A stretch of DNA of 64,000 nucleotides from Plectrocnemia conspersa (taxonomy: Eukaryota; Arthropoda; Insecta; Trichoptera; Polycentropodidae): NCBI GenBank assembly GCA_009617715.1, contig VTFK01000333.1, positions 496,001-560,000 on the forward strand, read 5' to 3'. Positions within the stretch are counted from its first letter, which is position 1. Each line of letters starts with the position of its first letter. The position numbers and the translations under genes were made by a program. Shown piece after piece: positions 1-12,765 of the stretch. The notes below the pieces were generated by a model, which worked only from the letters and a program-made list of their open reading frames with translations, was not told the origin of the DNA and did not search any database.

Positions 1-1734
1 AACGTAATTGTTATGCTAGCATTAATATTTTTATAAAATGCTTCATTCTATATATTATTGACATTTAGATTAAATTATGCATTTTAACTTTTTTTCTTAT
101 TTAATTATTTTCTCTGTCTAGTTTCAATTCTATTTTTTATAGCTTGAGATATTTTTATACTTTTACAATCCTTTCATATACTATTGATTTTTACAACCGA
201 ATATTTTTAAGGTCTAAATTTTATTTTATTTTCTATTATATATTTATTATCTTCTTATTCATATTGATTAAAATATTCATCGTACTTTAATTTTCGACCT
301 AAAATAAAGATAAATTTTATAAATTCTATAAATCAGTTTCGTCAAATAGAACAAATCTTTTTTAAGGAGATAAGAATATAATTTTCTGGAGATAAGAATA
401 ACTAAATGTTACATATGTAAATTATGTTTCACCATTTTTACCTCTTTGGTTAATTCTGTACCAAAAATAAGACTGATAATAAAATTTGTTAAAATTAAAA
501 TCTTTGTAGTAGAACACGTTTAAATAATAATTGGAATTAACTTTATATACAGTAAAGTACATTTTATGTAAAAATAGCATATTGTGCTACATTATATAAT
601 TCTAAAAATTCTCAAAAAAAAAACTCAAAAGTAGCTATAAAAATATTATCTTAATACAATTTTAAAATTGTAAGTATCTGCAATATATTCCAATTATCTT
701 TCTGATATAATAATTTATATAATACATATTTTGCCTTAATAACCTTTTTGGACAATTATGTAGTAAAACTAAACAATAAATCTATTTAAATTGATGCAAA
801 AATGAGACAGACAATACAATTTACAATACCAGTGATGTTTCAAAGCTTGATATTACAATACATTTGTATAATCATATGTATTGACTTGAAAGAAAAAGTA
901 TATTTTAGATTATATTTAAAAAAATCTTGGAAAGGTTCTCTAAAAATACAATTATAAAATCGTGAATATTTTCATTATATCCTATATTTTTAGTTTAGTA
1001 TATAAAATAGATGCAACAAATTTACAGACTTTCAATCTGGATTTTATTTTCTTGTAAGGTATTAAGAAGATAGAAGTTGTTCAATTTGCGACTATAAATC
1101 TTTTTATATATACTTAATCTTATCTCCTGTTATTGCCAGATAATGCTTGAAATAAAAAAATCTATATAAAGTATCTAATTAAAATATTTTTTTTTCAAAC
1201 ACAAAACTTGATCAATTAAAAAGGAACATTTTTCACTGTTACATCACTATGGATGTAACACAATCTGTATACATAAAAAAACAACATTTAACACTCTCAT
1301 TAAGAAGCGGTGTAAACAAACAGATAATTCCAATTATCAACCTGCACCCCACTGTTAAGAAGTAATTAATTGTATTATTATGTAAGTATGTTGATGAACG
1401 TCCGGTTAAAATTCTAATTCATAGAAAGATCAACAGGGGCATTCAATTTGTTTATATTTTTTTAATATACTATATTTGATTATTACCATATGTTCATATT
1501 AAACATCATATAAAAATGAACACTTTATTTATGTACTTAACAAAGATATCGAAGGGTCTTGAACCTTAGTCTTATCTTACAGATGGCCAAACGTGCCACA
1601 TGTCAACTCAAAATAAATAAGAATATATGCTTACATCAATTAAAGTACTTAAATTAAATAAAATTTATTTATTTGTAATAACCCTTAAAATATAAATATT
1701 GAATTTAGTTTATTATATAAATATTGTTTTGTAT
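1..1734. other. AT-rich desert, no gene seen
   Basis: Low-complexity A/T sequence with short homopolymer runs. No open frame of note, no terminal inverted repeats and no RNA gene were seen on either strand. Confidence 0.6.
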
Positions 1735-1910
1735 TATGCGATGGTTTCTGATCAAATATCATACCTGGCGGTTTATTTGTACACCTTGGTTTAGCTTTGA
1801 CCTCAAAACATGACCCGTGTGATTAAACTTCCACCTATCCTTTTATTAGCGTCTAAGGTTACCGTGTTTTTTATTTATGACTTCTTTGTAGAAACGCCGG
1901 TGTTTTTAAT
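1735..1910. promoter_or_regulatory. Short GC-richer island
   Basis: This stretch is visibly less A/T-biased than its flanks and contains mixed-sequence words such as TAGCTTTGACCTC and GTGTGATTAAAC. No frame stays open. It may be a small conserved regulatory element, which is inference from base composition only. Confidence 0.3.
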
Positions 1911-2089
1911 TTTGAAGTTCTGGAAATATTACTAAAAAAAATAAAATAATATCCATTAAATAATTATTTTAATACAGTATAATAAAACAATTAACACCCC
2001 AGGGTATAGTTATATATATTATATATTTAAGTATAACACTTTTTTTACATTACCAATTTTCGATCGTTTTAAAAACTCATAAATAAATT

Positions 2090-2560
2090 AAAGATTCAGA
2101 TGATGTTCATATACAAAACGAGATGATTTTCTAATAGTTTTGACCCCATATACGGCGATTAAATATTTAACACTTCAGTTAAATTACGAAAATAATTTCG
2201 AATGTAATATTTGACTCGCCGCAGGACTATCGATACAAAAAAGTCGATTTTTATAATCGGTGTCACGCCTCACCACATTTGTATGTAAATAGAGGTCCAA
2301 AAAATTACAGAGCCGCAACCGCCTGGGGCAGAAGTCAAAACGTTGTCGCGTGGTACATTAATAATTATAATATCGGTTTGTCTGTGATGCGTTTCGAATT
2401 ATTTTATTCGGCGAGAATTTTCGTATCCCACGTGAGAAAGTGACTTTGACTTATTTATAAGGTAAACACTTTGGATGAATCTTTTGCTTAGTCATGATTG
2501 ACAATCGACTCATAGTCGGTTTGATCCCGTGTGATTTTTCATTATTTTTAAAGTGGAAAT
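2090..2560. promoter_or_regulatory. GC-richer island, candidate regulatory element
   Basis: About 470 bases of balanced, non-repetitive sequence stand out from the A/T background. It holds a perfect CACGTG E-box at 2429-2434, several TCGAT/ATCGA words and homeodomain-like ATTA cores. All frames are interrupted on both strands, so it is unlikely to be an exon. It is best read as a candidate enhancer; alternatives are an old transposon fragment or a non-coding exon. Confidence 0.4.
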
Positions 2561-3184
2561 TCTTCGCGTTTCTAGCATAACTTGGGTGTTATTATTTAAT
2601 AATGAAGCAGATCTAGCATTGTAAAAAAATTTATATACATATATATATTTATATTTAGGCTATTTTTAAATACATAATTCGTGCATATTAAAATGTCATT
2701 TTATTATGGTCATCCAGATTATATTTTAAATCAATCAAAATATATTAGGATTTTTATTATACATTTATATTATGTACAACTAAATTTAAACTGCAGGTAA
2801 TAAAAAATATTTCCAGTTCCTGACCGAATAATTGAAATTCTAACGAGAAATTGTAAATTTTTGCTATAGGTTTAATTGACTTTTACAGGAAATTCATACC
2901 TTATGATTCAATTATTACGTTATATCAATAACGATAAATTCCTTAACGAAAAATATTTTTTTTTATCACTATTACATAATTTATTTAAACTTCAATCAAT
3001 TAAAATTAGGTATGCTTGTTACTGATAGTGTTTCAGGTCCTTAAGTTTACTATATATTATTATAAATAATGTTAATTTTAATGAAATATGTTCTTGTATG
3101 ATTTTAATGAATTTAGAAATTATATATATTTGAAATGAATTTATTTATTATTATATAATATATACAATATGTATATAAAACATA
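2561..3184. other. AT-rich spacer
   Basis: Low-complexity A/T sequence; nothing further seen. Confidence 0.5.
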
Positions 3185-3469
3185 GGACAGTACAGTGGCG
3201 TAGCTATGGTATGTGCCGCCCAGGGCGATTCTTAAAATTGCCGCCCCCCCCCCCCCATATTTTTTTTTTTGTAAAAAAAATCAGCTTTTCTCAAAATATT
3301 AAATTGGTTATTATTAAGCTCTTGTTATTCGTGGATTTATATATTTTTAGTGCATTCAGGGTTAAGAACCACACTAGACGATCCCATAGCGAATATGCCG
3401 CCCCAAGCAAGTGCCGCCCGGGGCGTCCCGCCCCCTCCAACCCTCCATAGCTACGCCACTGGGTCAGTA
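3185..3469. mobile_element. Non-autonomous hAT-type MITE with target site duplication
   Basis: The element proper is 3193-3461 (269 bases). Its ends are a perfect 17-bp inverted repeat, CAGTGGCGTAGCTATGG, at 3193-3209 and, inverted, at 3445-3461. It is flanked by 8-base direct repeats, GGACAGTA (3185-3192) and GGTCAGTA (3462-3469), differing at one base. An 8-bp duplication with CAGTGGCG-type ends is the signature of the hAT superfamily. There is no transposase inside; the interior has a C/G-rich shoulder on each side (GCCGCCC and GGGGCG) and an A/T core. It must have been mobilised by a hAT transposase encoded elsewhere. The mutated duplication shows the insertion is not very recent. Confidence 0.85.
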
Positions 3470-3478
3470 GTAACATAT

Positions 3479-3991
3479 AGTCCATCCAAGATGTTAGCGC
3501 TCATCATCGTTGTGATGGAAATAAGGGTGCGTGTACGCATGCATGCATACATACACAGTTTTCCGCGAATTTGTTTACACCGATAGGAGAACGTTACCAA
3601 TACTAAATCTGGGCTGTTTTAAGGGTAGTGTAACCATACGTTGGAAATGGAATTAAAAATAATAATGTGTTATATATTAAATATAAATTATTGTCATGAT
3701 GTAATATTTTGTAATCAATAAAATTATTCCTGTAATATTCTATTGGTATTTTAAAAAATATTATATTAAACAGATATTCAACCTGGAGAGTGATACTAAA
3801 ACTGCTCTCATGTTTTTAAGTTAAATATGTATATAAATAAACAAAATAAGCAAGAAAGTGACATTTTACACTTTCCTCAACAAATTAAATTAAAAAAGTA
3901 AAAATTAATTGCACTAGTAATTTTACATGGTCATCCTATTATATTTTCTCACCAATACTGTGACGATGAGCGTTCATATCTTGGACGGACT
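3479..3991. mobile_element. MITE-like element with diverged terminal inverted repeats
   Basis: The left end at 3479-3509 (AGTCCATCCAAGAT..CGCTCATCATC) matches, in inverted orientation, the right end at 3961-3991 (core TTGGACGGACT). Matching blocks are AGTCCRTCCAAGAT and CGCTCATCRTC, and weaker similarity continues about 30 bases inward. The interior is non-coding. It begins only 9 bases beyond the hAT target duplication, so two elements sit side by side. A clean target duplication is not visible, so the superfamily is unassigned. Confidence 0.6.
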
Positions 3992-5639
3992 GTAACAGTT
4001 ATGACTATAAAATCATCAAACAATTTGCTGTATACAACACAAACATTTTTTTAGCCTTCGGTACTCTAAAATAGACTATTCACAGTATTTATTATTATTC
4101 ATAAAAATATAGATTTCAAAAATACAAAATCATAGTTTAAATATATTTTTCTTCTTAAAAGATGTAATAAATATTGTTCAAGGACATATAAGATTTTATA
4201 ATAATTTTAAATATGCTGCAAAGTAGCAGTAAAAACTAAATAATAATTTTTATAGTTAAAATAATAAAAATCTCGGTTTTAAATCTTTGATCAGAAAGAA
4301 AAACAGCTACAATTTTTATATAATTCCATTATATTATTAGTTAATTATAAAAATTAAGAATAATTTTATTTCTAATTTTTAAGCATTTAAAAAATTATTT
4401 TAAAAACGTTTAATATTATAATATTAAGAGTTTTTTCTAAGATTTTATTCTTTACTGTGAATTTTTTATTTGTATCATCAGATTTTTTATATAGTAACAA
4501 ATTGACGACTGGAATTATAAAATACTTTTATCACGCATTATAATCGACTGGGCGGATTTTAAACAGTATGTTATAATTTTATTTATTGCTGTAATAATAT
4601 TTAGAGCAGTGCATAAATAATAATATTTTTTTAAGTGTAATGTGTTTTATGAATAAATTATTTTTTAATGTAGGATAAATATAAAATAATTATATCCATA
4701 CTAAATTATTTATTCCATTTAATTTTTAAACAAGTTTTAACACTTAAATTATAGATATTTTCTATAAAAATATAGGTGTACCTATATTTTTTTATATACA
4801 GTGAGGCAAAAAATATTAAAGCTCACTAAAGTTTAGATCATTTTAATTTATTTACATGTATGTAAAGTTCAACTTATAATATGTATTGCATATTTTTTAT
4901 TTATGTGCACCACAAAGCAACAGTTTCTAAATAAGTCGTCAATGTTTATAAATTGTATGCATTACTATTTGTATTCGTATATTTTTTTATTTTATCATGC
5001 TAAAAGTAATTATTTGTAATAAAAATGACAATTAACCATCTGATGATGTCAACAGTACATAAAATCCATATAATACTTGAAACAGTTTCAGAACTTTAAG
5101 GCAAATATAACGTTAAAGCGTTTATGTAACAACGCCTGTTTAAAGAAAATAATAATAAAAACTTTTAGTAATAGAGGAAAGGAGATTTTTAAATATAACC
5201 TAAGTCAGGTGTAATTTGTGTTTATAAAACAAAGAAGATGGCCTTTAAAATTATCATATATTAGTCGGTTCTGTTTTTACTTTTAACTTCCTACTTAAAT
5301 TTGCAGAAAAAAAATAGTATTAAAATTCAGACTTGAGCAGCCAAGCAGATTTTCTACTAATCAGATTTTTGTCAAAGTTTAGTCGTCATCTTTGAGATAT
5401 CAGAATTAAATCTGATCGCTCTTCATAAAGCTACGCATATATAGATTAAACTGTTAGTATTGCAAAATCGTGGAGCGTTAATTTTAATAAAAAAACAGCA
5501 CCCCCAAATAAACCAATTTAAAGACACACTTAATGTACAATATTAACAAGGATGTAACTTTAAACTTTATTTTTAAAAACCCTATCTTTATACCAAAAAA
5601 AATAATGTAAAATATTTAAAACATGTTTATAATAAAGTA
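3992..5639. other. AT-rich desert, no gene seen
   Basis: Long A/T-dominated stretch with only chance-level short frames. No paired termini or RNA genes noticed. Confidence 0.5.
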
Positions 5640-6060
5640 ATTTTACGTTTAGAAAGCTTGACTTCAAGGCAAAGCGTCAATGAACTCAATAAAACCCAAA
5701 ACAAACCACAGCGAATCTTCTGGATCGTGCATATTATATTCCCGGAAAGCCTTCCCATCACGTGTTTTCAGTCCATATAGCATATATTTTAGCTCACAAT
5801 TTTGTATTATAATTTTATCACTAATAATGATAATGCTACCGTCCTAAGCCTGCAGCTGACGAGGATCATCATCGGGTACGAAAATTCACAGATTGCGTGC
5901 CATCCCTAAGAACCCTGCGTCCATTAGTTTATGTGACGTAATTAGCATCAATCTGTGGCATCCCAAGTACGAGGTAAAAAATCAGCATCAATCACAGGAG
6001 CGGCCGGAGGCTGCGGCGACATATCAAGGAATCTGATGGTGAGATTCGAACTTTACCATC
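5640..6060. promoter_or_regulatory. GC-richer island with CRE/homeodomain, E-box and repeated words
   Basis: Complex sequence in an A/T desert. Visible sites: a CAGCTG E-box at 5853-5858, a composite CRE-like/homeodomain word TGACGTAATTAG at 5934-5945, and a 10-base direct repeat AGCATCAATC at 5944-5953 and 5984-5993, exactly 40 bases apart. No frame is open throughout. Repeated words at fixed spacing suggest a clustered binding-site element rather than an exon; function is inferred. Confidence 0.45.
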
Positions 6061-6916
6061 CTAATGACATAATCATTTTCGACCGAATGTTTAACTGTTT
6101 TACCTATTGACGAGAAAATAATTGACCTTAAATGAGTAGCACCCCGTGTTAAATGACGTAAAATTGCGCGGTAAGTAGATGTATTTAAAAAAATAAGTTA
6201 AGCGAAAATGCGAAAAGTTAACTGTAAATGAATTAATGATGAGGGTGTCGATGGCTTGTTATAATTTTATTCTTAATAATTTTGTTAAATGGAGTTTAAG
6301 TTGGTTATAATCGAGGCTGATGGACTCTTGTTAAAATAACAGTATGTATAATTATTTTTGATATATGCTCCGTATGAAATATTTATTTATTTTAAATGAT
6401 ACACATATTTTAGTTTAAAAGTATTAGCTTATTTATTTAAATTAAATTAAGATAATCGTTATCAAACTAGATAACTCAAGGCGCCATATTAAAAAAACAA
6501 TACATAGTATATTTACAAAACAGTGAAATTTCTCAAAAATCTTCGGTAGTTTGAAGAAATGTTCATGTTAATAATAAATTAAATAATAGATCTATTAAAA
6601 AAATAATTAAGATTTTTATTTTTTTTACGTATATAACATAACATATAAAAAAATATATAAAGTTTTGTAAGCTTGAGAATTTATGCATATTTATTAATCT
6701 TAAATAACCAAAACTATGTAAAAAAATCTTACAAGCTTAAATTAGGGCTTTAAAATAGTTTATGTGTAGTTTAAAATAAGTTTCATAAAAACATTTAAGC
6801 AACACCTCAAAATCAACAAATATGACTAAATAATGGGTTCGATTTAACAAGGAATTGTTTTAAGAGATGTTCATTTAAATAAATACTTTATTCAATAAAA
6901 AGCGGTGTTTGTACCT
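6061..6916. other. AT-rich spacer
   Basis: The first about 250 bases grade out of the preceding island (for example a GAGGGTGTCGATGGC word near 6241). The rest is A/T-dominated without a recognised feature. Confidence 0.4.
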
Positions 6917-6940
6917 TGCAATAATAAATAATAGCATTGA

Positions 6941-6975
<35 letters not shown>

Positions 6976-7016
6976 ATTAAAAAAATTAGATTGAGTAGCA
7001 TTTTATTTATTATGCA
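6917..7016. repeat. (AT)n microsatellite at the centre of an imperfect inverted repeat
   Basis: A run of alternating TA dinucleotides (about 6945-6971) lies between two imperfectly inverted arms: TGCAATAATAAATAATAGC on the left and GCATTTTATTTATTATGCA on the right. The microsatellite therefore forms the tip of a cruciform-capable structure. The arms are A/T-rich, so chance contributes; AT-repeat growth inside an old palindrome is the likely history. Confidence 0.45.
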
Positions 7017-8214
7017 CTAAAACAAATAATTTTGCGCATAAAAATAATAAAAAATGAGCATTAAATAAATATATCCTTGAGCAATAAAAAATAATAGTAA
7101 TATTATATTCATACCATTAAAAATATACCATCACTGTAACAGTTGCAAAACGTTCCTTTATTGTAAAATCAACAATTTTAAAACTAATTATAATTTTTAA
7201 AAATAAAAACCACGCTAATGCACAGTTTATTTTTTTTATTACACATGTTACTAGTTTTAGTGCACACAATTTTTTTTTTGTCGTGAAAATAAAGTAATAA
7301 ATGTGCATTTTATTTTTTATATTGCTCATTTAAATTGTCCTCTTATATAATAAAGGATCTGTACAAAATAAGTTATTTTAAAATTATGGAATACACTTAT
7401 TTGTTATTATCATAATTTATTTATGTCATTAAAATAATTAATTAAATAAAAGCTTAATGTTTAATTATTAATACTAAAGTTTCTTTAAAAAATTCAATAA
7501 AATAGAATTGATATAAATATTAAAATAAAAATTCTTGTGCGAAGGTTCTGTACAAAATAAAAATCTAATTATTGATAATTTACAATATTTACAAATAAAT
7601 AAAATATTAAAATACTACTACTGAATATTATGTAAAATTTAGATAATACAGAATTTATTTTAGTAAAAATATGCTTAGATGTTACGATGATGTATAATGA
7701 AATAATTACAGACTTAATTAATTACATAAATATTTAGTAAAAATATTTCAAGAACCTAAAATAGAAATTAAAAAAGGTATGAATCAAAATAAATTAGTTT
7801 TGTTATTTTATACAAAATCCGAAACTAAAGACGTTTTTAATAAACAGTGACTTTTTTTTTATGTCATTATGTTATTTTTCAAGAAAATCTTGACTATTAC
7901 GCAAATTAAAAAATTTTAATACTTAATAGTAAAGAAAAATTTTATATACACATATTTTATAATAAGCATTTATGTATATAAGTAAAAATAAACACATAAT
8001 CCATTTTAACTATACATTTTTTTTTTAAATTAAAATTAAAATTAAATGTAAAATGTTGATTCTCAGATTAACAACTTTACAATACGCTAGTATTTACTGT
8101 TTCTTTTCATGTTAAAAATAATTACCATATTTTAAATTTAAATTTAAAATATATATTAAATCGATATATATAAAAATAGTATTCTTAATAATAAACGATT
8201 TAAATTTTCTCGTA
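7017..8214. other. AT-rich desert
   Basis: A/T sequence; partial inverted similarity between TTGAGCAATAAAAAAT (near 7076) and ATTTTTTATATTGCTCA (near 7312) hints at an eroded fold-back. No coding frame is credible. Confidence 0.35.
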
Positions 8215-8720
8215 AACATGCCTATAATTAAGCCATTACAAGACTTGATGCAATACCGCCGATAGCAGACGTTCGATTTTCAATAAAACGCATTCGAGCC
8301 AAACCATTAACATGCATGTTTATTGCAAATTTAACGTTTATCGACTTAATCGAGACATTATTAAAGCATACATTTATTAATTTATTTCTCGCAGAGGTCA
8401 ACCAGCCGATCTTTTCGTTTCGCTCCGATCACAATACCCCACGGGTGGTCATTATCGATTAGCAATTAAACGGCACAAGTACCCTGTCGACGATGGTTAA
8501 CAATTTTCCGGTCTTTGCCGCTAAAGGATCACTTTCTCATCGTCAATTATGACAGTGTGTCGATGAGTTATGCGACTCATATGCTAAACAGGTCAAATTG
8601 GACGTTAGCGAAAACGACGGCTGGATATTTGCATATTAGTGTTTAATCAAAGATGATGATACCGCACATACAAAGTCACAATCAAAGCCCAAAACGTGCA
8701 ATCTGGTGAGACAGGAAGCA
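8215..8720. promoter_or_regulatory. Large GC-richer island with octamer and TCF words
   Basis: About 500 bases of complex sequence bounded sharply by A/T desert. It contains an octamer ATTTGCAT at 8627-8634 (POU-type site), a TCF/LEF-type ATCAAAG at 8646-8652, and homeodomain cores such as GATTAGCAATTAAA near 8457. Frames are broken on both strands. The density and variety of sites resemble a developmental enhancer, which is inference from motifs and composition. Confidence 0.45.
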
Positions 8721-11380
8721 GATGTCAATATATGGTAGAAATTAGGTAATGGTACTGTGAAAGTTATTATGAATATTTATTTATGAATTACACTGCAAGA
8801 GATCTCTACAAATACCAAAAAGAAAACTTATACACATGTAAATTATATGATGTATACATATGTAAAATTAAACGTTGATTTCCACTGCAAATTTTAAAAA
8901 TTGCTACTATAAAATTTAATATTACTATTACTATGGATTCCCTGAATAACCAAATAAAAATATAAAAAAATAGAAAATGTTCTTGGGATACCTTTATAAA
9001 AAAATATTTAATTATTATCTGTTCTTGTATCCCAGCAAGTTGTATGCCTACTAAAAAGCACTGTCGATAATTAAAATATTTTCGAAAAATTCCACTTTTG
9101 GGTTCCGAAACGTCTTTGAGAATCACAATCGTGTCCTCTTCTGATGCTTACATTTGCACTAGCCGACTTATATATGATTGTCACCATCTGGTTCCTTAAT
9201 ACGCTAACACTGCACATTGCTATTTTTATTGTCAGGTGTGTATCATTTAAATTTATTATTCTGTGATTTTTTCAATTTTTTATTTTACTTTTACTGTATT
9301 TTTTGTATATTATAGTAATTCTATATATGTTTAACAATAAATATTTATTTTATCATTTACATGCAAAATTTAATTTAATTATGATTAATTATTCAATACA
9401 ATTTTTAGATAATAAAAATTTTATTTTCTAGATTTAAAAGGACATTTGAAAAGAGAGTTGATTATAATTATTGTATAATGGTTAAAATATCGAGTAATAA
9501 AATACTGTTTTTTAATTAAAAACCTCGAGTAAATTTCAGATCTATTTTGAAGATCTACTACTAAAAAAATATTACTAAAATATTTTTTAAATAAATAAAT
9601 GTAATAACGTACAAACTTTGAGAAATAAAAATCCAAAATAGTTTAAATATACAAAGAACTACATAAAAATGTATAATATAACTGAAAGTCCATTTTTATA
9701 AAAAATCAGATACACTGACTTATTGGTTTAAATTGAAGTATGAAATATTTTTAGATAAATAGATTTGCTTTTTATAAAAATAAAAAAGGATTTTATCTTT
9801 TTTTTTTCACTTTTATCTAAAAAGTGTTTTTAAAATAAAAAACCTCTTAAAAATTAAAATATTTATATACATCGTATATATTAAATTTTAATCTAAAACT
9901 TTAAATATAATTCACAATTAAAAAATATTGTAGTGTAATATATCATATTATAATATATAGTAAAAATATATTTTATAATGTGTTTTTAATATGTTGTTCT
10001 AGTAACAATAAAAAATGTTAAATTATACAGATATATTATACTTATTATCATCTTAAACTTACATAAAAAAAATGTGTCAAAAATGTATGTAGCATTTAAA
10101 GCATATTTGTAAGAAAATAATGTGAAACTGTTTTATATGTAATAAATAAACAATATATTGTATAGTAAATAGATAAGCTTAGATTAAAATTAAAATTAGG
10201 TTTCAAAGTAAAAACATTCTTAAATCTGAATAAATTATAAATTTATACATTTTAAAAATCTTAAAATTTAATGTAAAATAATATTTAATTTATTATTAAT
10301 ATATTTTTAAAGTTACGTTAAATTGAATAAGATTAATTGGTAATTAAAAAAAAATGTATTTGTATAAAATAAATTATTACATGGGGATAATATGATTAAA
10401 AAATTTTTGCACAAAATTTTTGCAAAAAATTTATAATAAATATTTTTAACGTAAAAAATATGCGTTTGCTTAACATGGATTTTAACTCAATCATTAGGTC
10501 TCTTTAATCAGTAATTAATAAATTACTGTTTATAGAAATTTATTTAAATAAAAATAATTATAGTAATGGTTAGTACCGAAATTAAATATCTAAGAAATAA
10601 GTAACTTAATTAGCAAAATAAATTAATTTTATAGACCTAATTTTACATTTTTTTAAATATAGACAAATTAAATTTTATCAAGCAAACAATATAAATCAAT
10701 CCAATAAAATAAAATTGCACAGATTGAGTTTTACTAGATAATATAATTTAATTCATATATGTAGGCATTAAAAGCCCAAAATATATAAGCATTTTAAGAT
10801 ATAACATGCAAAATATATCTTTATCGCAGCAAAAATAAACGTCAATGATATAATTTTAATACAAAACCTAAGTTCCCTGCTTTAATATATTTTTTATAAT
10901 ATCTATATTAATAAAGAAACATAATATTCAAAATGACTATATATACTAATCATACCTTTATATAAGTAATTTAAATATAAGTATATATAAATATAAACAT
11001 TTTCTCTCATAAAATATCAGGACAGTACAATAAATATAATGCATATTATTTTTATGTATATTATACATAGTATATAATCATTTTGAGAACATTTGCACTC
11101 GTGGTATATAAAGATAGTATAATAAACATAATGCATAAACAATTTTTAAAATGATAAACGTTTCATGTTATTATATTATGCTTAAATAAAATAGCATTAT
11201 TTATCAAAAGCCAAAAGTTTACCTTAATACAGATACTTTCACATAAAATTCCCAGTATTCACACAAATAATACTTTTATTGTGTCATGTTATCGGGAATT
11301 TGACATGATATCTATTTATAAAACCTTGAAACGTATGCTCACAATTTTAGTATATTTCCTCCTTCCTCATTTTACAGAGT
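8721..11380. other. AT-rich desert with one small complex patch
   Basis: Mostly A/T low-complexity sequence. A patch at about 9115-9240 is more complex and contains CATCTGG (E-box-like) and TGATTGTC words. A 106-codon minus-strand frame across 8806-9126 has no recognisable domain and is rich in F/I/Y/K, as expected by chance in this composition. Confidence 0.4.
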
Positions 11381-11590
11381 AGAAGTGAGATATCAGGGCA
11401 GATTATCTGAGGTCAGGAAAGACGATAATGTCAGGACGAAGTGGCAAGGTGTCTTTTGATAGCTGTGATTTAGAGGCACATTGTCGGCGAACGGCGCTAA
11501 AACACCACCTGAGATCCTGCCACCCATTGGCAGTGCTCCAGTCGCGAATGAATGCCTAGAATGGCTCTCAAACTTTGTGACTTTTATAAA
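11381..11590. promoter_or_regulatory. GC-richer island
   Basis: About 200 bases of balanced sequence. It contains CACCTGAG (E-box-like) in a run of CACCACCTGAGATCC. A minus-strand frame crosses it but matches no family I know and runs into A/T-derived K/F/Y sequence. Candidate regulatory element. Confidence 0.35.
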
Positions 11591-11990
11591 AAAAAATTTG
11601 TAGTATATCTTATTGGTAATTTGTTGAGATAAGAAAGTCACTAATCTTGTGCATTGATTTTAAAATCAGGCCGGCTTCTAAAAGGCATTCGACAAAAAAA
11701 TTTCTACTTCTTCAGAAGTTTTCTATAGTTACTTAAATCACCGCCGTTATAAATCACGCTATGATGCAACGAAAGATTTATATTCAAAAAAATATTTAAC
11801 TATATATTTTTAGACTTAGAAATCATTTTATAATTTCATATTAAATCAGCAAAATCAACACTTTTTATATGAAAAAAATATACACTACAGCTTAGATTGT
11901 ATCTTTGGTTTTTTATAACCATTAATAAATATTATTTTAAAAATAAATATTTTTTGCAATAAGATTATGTTTAAGTATCTTTTCGGTAAC
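11591..11990. other. AT-rich spacer
   Basis: Apart from GGCCGGC near 11670, it is A/T-dominated; no feature supported. Confidence 0.4.
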
Positions 11991-12400
11991 CCTTCAAAGA
12001 TGAAGAATCCCCACGCGGTTTTCTTGAATGACGTCCACGTTCATTCTAAATCTGCGCCAGAATCAGGTTATTCTTGTTTTAAACGTTAAATAAAACACAC
12101 CAGACCAGGCCGACAATGGACGCACTTAAAATACAAAGTGCATGGCTTTTGCTGAACTTAAAAAAAATACATACTACCATCTACCGCGTCACCGCCTATG
12201 ACAAACTCGTAAGGCTCGTAAACTTTACTCCGCCGGTGACTTTTATATGTATTTGTAGTATATATTAAGTAAGCTAATATTTACGTACGCCACTGGACTA
12301 TAAAAGTCACGTCGTTTGAAGAGGTCTTAATCGCAAAACTGATATTCACGACGTCTAGCTCCAGTGTTATTTCATTGTTGATGAGTATTTTTAATTAATA
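11991..12400. other. Complex sequence with a possible hAT-like end
   Basis: The left part (about 11995-12150) is island-like. The right part ends in ACGTACGCCACTGG near 12285-12298; reverse-complemented it reads CCAGTGGCGTACGT, resembling the CAGTGGCG terminus of hAT elements. A matching opposite terminus was not found. A small inverted pair, GGTGACTTTTATA (from about 12235) and TATAAAAGTCAC (to about 12310), surrounds it. It could be a one-ended hAT remnant embedded in an island. Confidence 0.3.
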
Positions 12401-12569
12401 GGATATTTTACGGTTGTGATATGTTATGATTTATGAGTATGATCAATTCATATTATGGTAATGTTGAAATTGAGTACTTTTTTATAATTATATCCACCCT
12501 TTAGTATATATATTAGTAAGAAAAATATTTATAAGCAATATTTGGATTAAATCTTAATAATTTATCGAG

Positions 12570-12765
12570 CAAATCAATATGTTTATTTATTTATTTTCTA
12601 ATGCATCAAGATGCCCTTTTTATAATAAAAAATATATGACACTACAAAAACATTCATACATATATTATAAATCATTTCTAATATACATACTCACACACAC
12701 TTAAAATGCACACCAATAAAAATATAAATATTTGACGCACAACTAAAATATGTGTACCATACCAT
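12570..12765 (-). other. AT-rich tract with minus-strand AATAAA cluster
   Basis: On the minus strand this tract holds a GGCATCTTGATGCA hairpin followed by overlapping AATAAA words (rc of about 12584-12600). Such hairpin plus AATAAAT tails are usual at LINE 3' ends, so this could be the tail of a degraded retroelement; a host polyadenylation region is a weaker alternative. Confidence 0.3.

Noticed and set aside
8806..9126. 106-codon minus-strand frame, as a membrane protein
   Set aside because: The hydrophobic I/F/Y/L content is what A/T-rich DNA encodes by chance; no start context or family resemblance.
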